Of a stretch of DNA of 36,294 bases, positions 31,484 through 36,294 are shown one piece after another (within the stretch, counting starts at the first letter, position 1; the number at the start of each line of letters is the position of its first letter). The DNA is from an uncultured Selenomonadales bacterium (GTDB lineage: Bacteria; Bacillota; Negativicutes; Selenomonadales; Selenomonadaceae): the NCBI GenBank assembly GCA_937910665.1, contig CALEPR010000006.1, positions 1 to 36,294 of the forward strand, written 5' to 3'. The position numbers and the translations under genes are program-made. The notes under the pieces were generated by a model, which saw only the letters and a list, made by a program, of their open reading frames with translations, searched no databases and was not told the origin of the DNA.

Positions 31484-32227
31484 TCATTTTTTATCAACTT
31501 TTGTTGTAGATTCTGTATTTACCGCCGACGCATCTTTCGACCATGAAAAGTCGCTGATGTAAAGTCCTATCGGATTCACTGCAAGTTGTTCCTCGTCGTC
31601 GCTCTTTATCGTCTGCACCGTGAATATTCCGCTGTATGGCGTAACTTTTTTCTCGCCGTTTCCGATTGTGAAAGTTTCTTCTGTCCAGCGAATTTGATAG
31701 GAATGTCCACCTTCCATCGGCAAAATTGTTGAAATATTTATCTGCACTGTTTGATGTCCAAATTTTTCTGTCAACTTTTCGCTCTTCAACATTGTCTGCA
31801 ACTTCAACGCCGCGTCCTTCGTTAAAAAGCCGTATGATGTCGTGATATTTTCTTTGTAGACTACTGGGTCGAGTGGTATTTCTCGCGTATTCTTCAAGAA
31901 TTTTGACAAAAAATATTTGTAGACCGCCTCTCCTGCTTGATAATTTTTGCTCGCCTCTACAGTACCGACATTTCGGATTGCTCCTGTCATTGTATCCACT
32001 TCCACGATGTACGGCATCACATTCGCACTCAACGATTTATAAACAAGACCAACTGTCAAAAACATCACCACCGCCAACAAGCCTATCAATAGCCGACGCA
32101 GATTATAATTTTGAACAATGATTTCTCCCTCGCGCTCGTCCCATTTTCGCGCCGCCCTCTCTGCCGGACTTTCTGGCTCATAATTTGTAAATTTTTCCGG
32201 CTTACTAAACAAATTTTTTATCTTCAA
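31484..32227 (-). CDS. trbF: VirB8/TrbF
   Basis: 247 residues. The only plausible start is the TTG at 32227, with GGAG about 11 nt upstream; a tiny frame (MEMSKD) ends in a TGA that overlaps this TTG, suggesting coupled initiation. A membrane helix (~45-65, LLIGLLAVVMFLTVGLVY) is followed by the VirB8 periplasmic fold (MPYIVEVDTMTGAIRNVG, YSGIFTVQTI, NPIGLYISDFSW). It is an inner-membrane scaffold for channel assembly. A 23-bp palindrome lies just upstream. Confidence 0.9.
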   Translation of the reverse strand: MKIKNLFSKPEKFTNYEPESPAERAARKWDEREGEIIVQNYNLRRLLIGLLAVVMFLTVGLVYKSLSANVMPYIVEVDTMTGAIRNVGTVEASKNYQAGEAVYKYFLSKFLKNTREIPLDPVVYKENITTSYGFLTKDAALKLQTMLKSEKLTEKFGHQTVQINISTILPMEGGHSYQIRWTEETFTIGNGEKKVTPYSGIFTVQTIKSDDEEQLAVNPIGLYISDFSWSKDASAVNTESTTKVDKK

Positions 32228-32260
32228 TCCTTACTCATCTCCATTTTTATCTCTCAGCGA

Positions 32261-32283
32261 AATGTGTTCATAATGAACACATT
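32261..32283. repeat. Perfect 23-bp palindrome between traF and trbF
   Basis: 11-bp arms (AATGTGTTCAT) around a single A, abutting the traF stop codon. There is no T-run after it on either strand, so it is more likely an operator or mRNA-processing hairpin than a terminator. Confidence 0.7.
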
Positions 32284-32781
32284 TCAAAAAGTTAAAATCG
32301 GCACAACTCTTGCTTTTATTTGTTTTACTGAAATTGTTCCGCTATATCTGCCGTCAAATGACCTTTCATTCGTCGCTATCGGTAAAATATATCCTTGTGG
32401 CACTTCAAATTCTCCTCGCAACTTTGGTAATTCGTTGCCTTTATTGTCAGTCTCAAAAACTCGCCCGATATATTCCCCTTCAATTTCAAAACTCAGAGTG
32501 TCAGTGCTGATTTTATATTTTTCGCCCTCCACCGCTCCCACTTTTTTCAAAAAATCCTGCTTTCCACTTCCCCAACCGTTCTTCACTATCAAATTTTTTA
32601 CTTCAGCCGACGGCTCATAAACTATGTAGTCTCCAACTTTAAAATTTTCGCTCGGAACTCTCATATACAAGCCGCGCGGCAAACTTTCTGTAACATTCAC
32701 ATAAAACACTTCAGACAACAGCCAAAATCCTGCACCGACCGCTACACACAACATTAAAAAAATTATTGCCTTTCTTTTCAT
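32284..32781 (-). CDS. traF: TraF-type S26 signal peptidase
   Basis: 165 residues; the ATG at 32781 follows AAGGAGG at 7 nt. One N-terminal membrane helix (~6-24) precedes VTESLPRGLYMRV, where Ser33 is the expected nucleophile. The general-base Lys is in FLKKVGAVEG (K79 or K80), and RSFDGRYSG near the C-terminus matches the conserved S26 box. TraF peptidases mature the TrbC pilin by cyclisation in P-type systems. It is the first gene of operon 1. Confidence 0.88.
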   Translation of the reverse strand: MKRKAIIFLMLCVAVGAGFWLLSEVFYVNVTESLPRGLYMRVPSENFKVGDYIVYEPSAEVKNLIVKNGWGSGKQDFLKKVGAVEGEKYKISTDTLSFEIEGEYIGRVFETDNKGNELPKLRGEFEVPQGYILPIATNERSFDGRYSGTISVKQIKARVVPILTF

Positions 32782-32811
32782 CGCCTAACCTCCTTCCCGA
32801 TTCCTTGACAA

Positions 32812-32860
32812 AGTGTATCTCATTTTCTGCCGCTCAAATTCTTATTTTTTTGCTTTTTTC
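32812..32860 (-). promoter_or_regulatory. Shared 49-bp T4SS promoter element, copy 1 (operon 1)
   Basis: Minus strand: box GAAAAAAGCAAAAAAATAAG, TTGAGC, 14 bp, TACACT, about 30 bp before the traF start. Same order, spacing and total length as copies at 25732 and 20541. Located immediately after the PIN terminator. Confidence 0.7.
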
Positions 32861-32863
32861 CAA

Positions 32864-32897
32864 ACAAAAAACCTCAACGATTTTCTTCGCTGAGGTT
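32864..32897 (-). terminator. Rho-independent terminator after the PIN toxin gene
   Basis: On the minus strand an 11-bp stem (AACCTCAGCGA / TCGTTGAGGTT, one G-T pair) is followed by a T-run. It begins at the stop codon of the PIN gene. Confidence 0.88.
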
Positions 32898-33381
32898 AAT
32901 TTTCGTTCGCCATTTTTAGCACTGTTTCTATTATGCTCGGACTTATGTAAAATCCTTGCCGCAACATTTCATCTACTATCGGCTTGACTTGCGGAATTAT
33001 TCCTTCCGACTTCGCTTTCAAAATTACGCCCAATGTCCCTGTCACCGTAAATCCCAGAAATTTCGCAGTTTTCTTCGCCGCATTGTCGTCTATTATCAGC
33101 AAGTCCGCCGAAATTTCATTTGCCAACATCATCACTTCTACTTCGCCGTCATGCAATTTCGCTTGATACATTTTGCGATTGCTTTTATCCTGCACCTCCA
33201 AAACTTTTATCCAACTTAAGTTCTGTGACAAATTTAATTTTGCGTTATCGTCCTTGCTCGTGACTTCTTCAAAAACTGCTCGCGGTATGATTATTTCTCC
33301 GTACAACTCTTGCAAAATTTTCAAGCCATCAATGTTGCCCAAAATTATCAGCGGCGTTGAATTTACTACTATCTTACGCAT
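32896..33381 (-). CDS. PIN-domain toxin (DUF3368-like)
   Basis: 161 residues; the ATG at 33381 overlaps the upstream antitoxin gene by 8 bp. The start pattern VVNSTPLIILGNIDGLKILQ with ELYGEIIIPRAVFEEV is that of DUF3368 PIN nucleases, where Asn replaces the first Asp of standard PIN proteins. Later acidic sites are in LHDGEVEVMMLA and LLIIDDNAAKKTA, then the typical GTLGVILKAKSEGIIP. These are RNA-cleaving toxins by family. Paired with a UPF0175 protein it forms a self-contained toxin-antitoxin unit at the head of operon 1. Confidence 0.88.
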   Translation of the reverse strand: MRKIVVNSTPLIILGNIDGLKILQELYGEIIIPRAVFEEVTSKDDNAKLNLSQNLSWIKVLEVQDKSNRKMYQAKLHDGEVEVMMLANEISADLLIIDDNAAKKTAKFLGFTVTGTLGVILKAKSEGIIPQVKPIVDEMLRQGFYISPSIIETVLKMANEN

Positions 33382-33628
33382 TTTTCACTTCCTCTAAAAA
33401 TTCTTCCTCGTCCTCAAATTGAAAAATCGAAATCTTTTTCTCGCCCAAATACTTTATAAATTCTTCCTCGCTCATTCCCGCAACTTCCGCACAATATCCG
33501 ATTGACACACCTTGATTTTTATAATATTCCAGTGCGACCAGCCTCCGAACAAAATTTTCTGTCTCGGCTCTGTTCATTCGCGTGTCGTAGAGAATCGCTT
33601 CTGGAATGTTTATCGCTATCTGACACAT
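33374..33628 (-). CDS. UPF0175-family antitoxin
   Basis: 84 residues from the ATG at 33628; the GTG at 33637 lies on the GAGGTGAT ribosome binding site. The sequence fits UPF0175: INIPEAIL, AETENFVRRLVALEYYKNQG and a HTH-like VSIGYCAEVAGMSEEEFIKY. UPF0175 proteins are common partners of DUF3368 PIN toxins. The toxin start overlaps its 3' end, and a TATAAT lies 19 nt upstream of its start. Confidence 0.85.
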   Translation of the reverse strand: MCQIAINIPEAILYDTRMNRAETENFVRRLVALEYYKNQGVSIGYCAEVAGMSEEEFIKYLGEKKISIFQFEDEEEFLEEVKNA

Positions 33629-33646
33629 CTCAATCACCTCGTTCCT

Positions 33647-33652
33647 ATTATA
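33647..33652 (-). promoter_or_regulatory. -10 element of the UPF0175/PIN module
   Basis: TATAAT on the minus strand, 18 bp before the end of the regulator gene at 33670 and 19 bp before the antitoxin ATG at 33628. No clear -35 was found. Confidence 0.5.
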
Positions 33653-33669
33653 CTACAAATTTCTATCCT

Positions 33670-34380
33670 CTACTCCAAATATTTCCTCACACCGTTCACA
33701 AAGTTTTTCAAATGTCTGCATACGATGCTTTTATCGACGTTGCAAAACTCTGCTAATATCTCAATTTTTTCATTCGGATTTACCATCTTCGCCGAAATTA
33801 TCTTTTTGTCCAGTGAATCTCCGCTGTTAAAAACTTCTTCAATCGCGTTCAACAACCGACAATATTTGTCATGCCTTTCAGCTATGACTTCAATCCATTC
33901 AAGACTTATGACTTCACGTTTTGAGTCGTACCTTTCCGCGAACTCCACAATTCTTTCCAGTAAAATTATCATATTTGCCACTTTGTCTGGAAAAAATACA
34001 TCTTCGTCACTCAATCTGTACTGCATAAATTCTGCTACTTTTTCCAATATCGCTTGGTGTCTGATATTTAACTGGGCTACTGAAATATTTAACGCCAATG
34101 AGATTGCTACCGCTTGCTTTTTCTTTTTGTATTTAAGCAGGATAAATTCTTGTTCTTCTGCCGTCAATGTTTGATAGACCACATCAACCATCAACTTTGT
34201 CACTTCAATTTTCATCATTCGCGCATAAATTTTTCGCATATTCGCTGTTGACAAATAATCGCGACAATCTTTTTGCAATTCCAATATCTCCTGCGGACTG
34301 ATTTTTTCTCCAGCAAATTTATTTTTCAATGCTTCTTCCGCAAGATACAGTGTCAGTTCCGGCTTGACTTTGTGCAACAT
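33670..34380 (-). CDS. Putative regulator with two helix-turn-helix-like segments
   Basis: 236 residues from the ATG at 34380 (AAGGTGAG upstream); a longer frame to 34425 runs through the preceding terminator. The middle (~85-125: LTAEEQEFILLKYKKKKQAV, then IRHQAILEKVAEFM) resembles sigma-70 region 4-like helices. The C-terminus (IEILAEFCNVDKSIVCRHLK) is another HTH-like segment. I cannot name a family. Its place just before the T4SS operons makes it a candidate activator of the repeated T4SS promoter element, which is inference. Confidence 0.5.
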   Translation of the reverse strand: MLHKVKPELTLYLAEEALKNKFAGEKISPQEILELQKDCRDYLSTANMRKIYARMMKIEVTKLMVDVVYQTLTAEEQEFILLKYKKKKQAVAISLALNISVAQLNIRHQAILEKVAEFMQYRLSDEDVFFPDKVANMIILLERIVEFAERYDSKREVISLEWIEVIAERHDKYCRLLNAIEEVFNSGDSLDKKIISAKMVNPNEKIEILAEFCNVDKSIVCRHLKNFVNGVRKYLE

Positions 34381-34398
34381 TCTTTTCTCACCTTCCAA

Positions 34399-34430
34399 CA
34401 AAAAAGGTTGCGAGTTTTGACCCACAACCT
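34399..34430 (-). terminator. Terminator or attenuator between the ParB-like and two-HTH genes
   Basis: On the minus strand an 8-bp stem (AGGTTGTG / CGCAACCT) and a T-run follow the parB stop at 34439. No separate promoter is visible for the gene after it, so partial read-through is possible. Confidence 0.7.
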
Positions 34431-34438
34431 CAAAATTT

Positions 34439-35575
34439 TTATCCCTTGTGCTGAAGTTTCAATTCCTCAATGTTGTAACGAGCCACCGACGCTCTAATTG
34501 CCCACTGCGCCGCCTTCAATTCATTCGTTTCTTCTTCACTCAGTCGCTTTGCCTCATCGCAAATTGTTTCATAAAATTCCAGCCGCTCTTGATAAAACCA
34601 CTCTTCCGCTTCTTTTTGCGGATCGCCAAATTCTTCCGGCACGTCCATTATTTTATTCACCGAATTTTTTTCGGACGTTGGCAAAAACTTTTTCGGATAA
34701 CTCAGTTTTGTTTCTGATTCCGCAACTTTCTCCGCCGGAGTTTCTTCCGACAATGATTCTGATTCAGGCTGATTTTCTTCTGTCGGCAACTCATCAGAAA
34801 TATTTTCTTCAACGACTTCATTTTTTAACGACTTAAAATTTTGAATTTCTTGCACCGTGCCTTTAATTTCGCCGCTCAAAACTTTTTCAAGACAAGCGTC
34901 CTGTTCCTCAGCCGTCATTCCTGTCATTATTTGCGCCGCCGTCTCACTAATTTTATTCTCGTCAATCGCTTGTCTTACCCCGTCGGTTAATTTTTCCAAT
35001 GCCTTGATTCTGTGCAATCGCGTTTCCGACACATTCAAAATTTCTTCCGCAAAAAAATTTCTAAATCTGCCACGTTGTCTGTTGTTTTTTTGATTATAAA
35101 TTGCTCTTGCGAATTGCTCCAAATATTTAATTTCTTGCAATTTTTCATCAACCGTGCGTTCTTCGCGTTGCCCTCTGTTCGACGCAATTAAATTCAACAT
35201 CTCCACCGCGTCTTCGTCAAATTCTATCGTCTCACCGTTTTCTTGCTCAATTTGAATTTTTTCGCGAGTTTTGACGATACACGGCAGTTTGCGTTCGCCG
35301 TAACCTCCGTCATCCAGAAGTTTTTGGACTGCCGCGCGCCGACGGTGTCCAGAAATTATCATGTACTTACCGTCAGATTTTTCCGTGACTGTCAACGGCT
35401 CTACCAAGTGCGAAACTGCAATCAATCCCGCCAGCGTATCCACATCACGCAAGCCATAAAAGTTTTTGGGATTCGTTTCAAGATTTTCAATATCAATGTA
35501 GACAATTTGCTCCAATTTCTGATTCTCTCCAGCCGCTTCACTCAAGTAGCCTTCAAAACTTCCATTTTTTTCCAT
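34439..35575 (-). CDS. parB: ParB-like partition/regulatory protein
   Basis: 378 residues from the ATG at 35575; the upstream ATG at 35590 is part of the GGAGGG site. The ParB nuclease/CTPase-like domain (~15-140) includes IENLETNPKNFYGLRD, LVEPLTVTEKSDGKYMIISG and SGHRRRAAVQKL; a second helical part has NRQRGRFRNFFAEEILNVSE, typical of ParB HTH regions. The C-terminal ~120 residues are acidic and repetitive (Glu/Pro/Ser) and then helical. No parA is visible inside the window; it may lie to the right. Confidence 0.85.
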   Translation of the reverse strand: MEKNGSFEGYLSEAAGENQKLEQIVYIDIENLETNPKNFYGLRDVDTLAGLIAVSHLVEPLTVTEKSDGKYMIISGHRRRAAVQKLLDDGGYGERKLPCIVKTREKIQIEQENGETIEFDEDAVEMLNLIASNRGQREERTVDEKLQEIKYLEQFARAIYNQKNNRQRGRFRNFFAEEILNVSETRLHRIKALEKLTDGVRQAIDENKISETAAQIMTGMTAEEQDACLEKVLSGEIKGTVQEIQNFKSLKNEVVEENISDELPTEENQPESESLSEETPAEKVAESETKLSYPKKFLPTSEKNSVNKIMDVPEEFGDPQKEAEEWFYQERLEFYETICDEAKRLSEEETNELKAAQWAIRASVARYNIEELKLQHKG

Positions 35576-35592
35576 TCTGCTTCCCTCCATTT

Positions 35593-35886
35593 TTAGTGCA
35601 AATATTTTTTAAAAATTTCTTCAAGCCTTGTTAATCTTGCGTCTAATTTTTTTATCACTGAACTCTCAACTACTTCAGAATTTCCTTTACCTGCCAATAA
35701 TTCTTGCAACGGCACGTTCAGTATTGCCGACATTTCCTCCAAAATTTCTACCGCGTGTGGCTCTTTTTCTCCCCGTTCCCAATTCGTCAGCGTATTTCGC
35801 GAAATTCCCAACTTCGTTGCCATTTCATAACTTGTTATTCCGCGCTCTTTCCTCAACTCCCGAATTTTTTCTCCAAAATTCTCCAT
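35593..35886 (-). CDS. XRE-family HTH regulator
   Basis: 97 residues from the ATG at 35886 (GGAG upstream; the TTG at 35898 overlaps that site). The HTH is complete: FGEKIRELRKERGITSYEMA, then LGISRNTLTNWERGEKEPHA, as in Cro/CI repressors. The C-terminal helix (KKLDARLTRLEEIFKKYL) may be for dimer formation. It lies 17 bp before parB and may control the parB-led operon. Confidence 0.88.
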   Translation of the reverse strand: MENFGEKIRELRKERGITSYEMATKLGISRNTLTNWERGEKEPHAVEILEEMSAILNVPLQELLAGKGNSEVVESSVIKKLDARLTRLEEIFKKYLH

Positions 35887-35901
35887 TTCCAACTCCAATT
35901 T

Positions 35902-36294
35902 TCAAAGATATTTTCTGATTTCTTGCGCGAACTCCATTAACACATTTTCCAGCCCTTCACTTTTTTGTGCATCTATGTGCAAACGAATTATTTCTTCAAA
36001 TTTCGGTATCATCTCCCGCGCTAATTTGACATCGTGTTTCAAACTTTCATTGTGTCCAACCGCTCCTTCCTCGCCAACCGCGACCAACTTGTGCAATTCA
36101 TTTTCCACACATTCCAAATGCTCTATCAATTCCAAAACTTTTTCTGTCCCCGATTTTTCGTACTCCGTCAGTTGAATTTCCAGTGCAATTTTTTTCAAGT
36201 GGATTCGGCTATAGTCCATGTATTGGTCTATCAATGTTTCCAGCGTCGAGATATTTCCGTAAGAAATTATATGTTTCAGTTTCCGATTTTCTTC
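35902..36294 (-). CDS. Partial uncharacterised helical protein (5' end outside window)
   Basis: The frame is open to the window edge without a stop, and the TTG at 36234 lacks a convincing ribosome binding site, so the true start is probably beyond the right edge. The visible 130 residues are helical and charged (ISTLETLIDQYMDYSRIHLK; LECVENELHKLVAVG; AREMIPKFEEIIRLHIDAQK). No family recognised. It precedes the XRE gene by 15 bp and is in the same operon. Confidence 0.65.
   Translation of the reverse strand, partial: EENRKLKHIISYGNISTLETLIDQYMDYSRIHLKKIALEIQLTEYEKSGTEKVLELIEHLECVENELHKLVAVGEEGAVGHNESLKHDVKLAREMIPKFEEIIRLHIDAQKSEGLENVLMEFAQEIRKYL

Noticed and set aside
32261..32283. Palindrome considered as a Rho-independent terminator of traF
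   Set aside because: It has no following T-run on either strand and lies within a continuous T4SS operon.

Overview
The window is almost entirely one conjugative element (plasmid or ICE; neither end is visible) from an AT-rich bacterium. The gene families point to a diderm Firmicute of the Negativicutes/Selenomonadaceae type. Firmicute-style features (strong GGAGG ribosome binding sites, MobA/MobL relaxase, TnpV-like, DUF4315-like, WYL and ArdC-N-like proteins) sit beside a complete Gram-negative-style type IV secretion system (T4SS) with VirB9/TrbG and VirB10/TrbI, which implies an outer membrane. The host assignment is an inference from protein families, not from any rRNA or housekeeping gene. 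No rRNA, tRNA, insertion sequence or CRISPR array was seen.

Layout. Nearly everything is on the minus strand, so it is transcribed from right to left. Right end (36294 to 33670): an edge-truncated gene, an XRE regulator, a ParB-like protein, and a protein with two possible helix-turn-helix segments. Next (33628 to 32896) is a UPF0175/PIN-domain toxin-antitoxin pair with its own promoter and terminator. Then come three T4SS operons, each headed by a copy of the same 49-bp promoter element. Operon 1 (32781 to 25779): TraF peptidase, VirB8, VirB9, VirB10, VirD4, VirB11. Operon 2 (25689 to 21449): VirB2, VirB3, an ATPase-less VirB4-like paralog, VirB4, and a 37-residue membrane peptide. Operon 3 (20512 to 10345): VirB1, VirB5, a TrbL with a VirB2-like N-terminus, a VirB6/TrbL-like protein fused to two cell-wall hydrolase domains, a second VirB5-like protein, a radical SAM protein, a small unknown protein, a double-zincin LPD1 polyvalent protein and a TnpV-like protein. 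A Doc-type toxin with a tandem-repeat partner protein is inserted between operons 2 and 3.

Left part. A DUF4365-type nuclease-like gene (8484-10223) stands alone with its own promoter and is the likely cargo or defence gene. The mobilization region follows. The relaxase gene, the only plus-strand gene, is divergent from an operon holding a small TraD-like protein, a DUF4315-like coiled coil, an ArdC-N-like protein and a WYL regulator; the divergent gap is the likely oriT. At the far left, a 57-residue protein precedes two paralogs that share 280 bp of identical DNA but diverge in their C-terminal halves.

The genes describe self-transfer: relaxase plus accessory proteins process oriT, VirD4 couples the DNA to the channel, VirB4/VirB11 power it, VirB2/3/5/6/8/9/10 build it, and three separate muralytic activities open the wall. 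ParB-like, toxin-antitoxin and regulator genes support maintenance. The most unusual points are the M23-VirB6-transglycosylase fusion, a relaxase with duplicated tyrosine motifs, the VirB4 paralog without an ATPase domain, and the triplicated promoter element.
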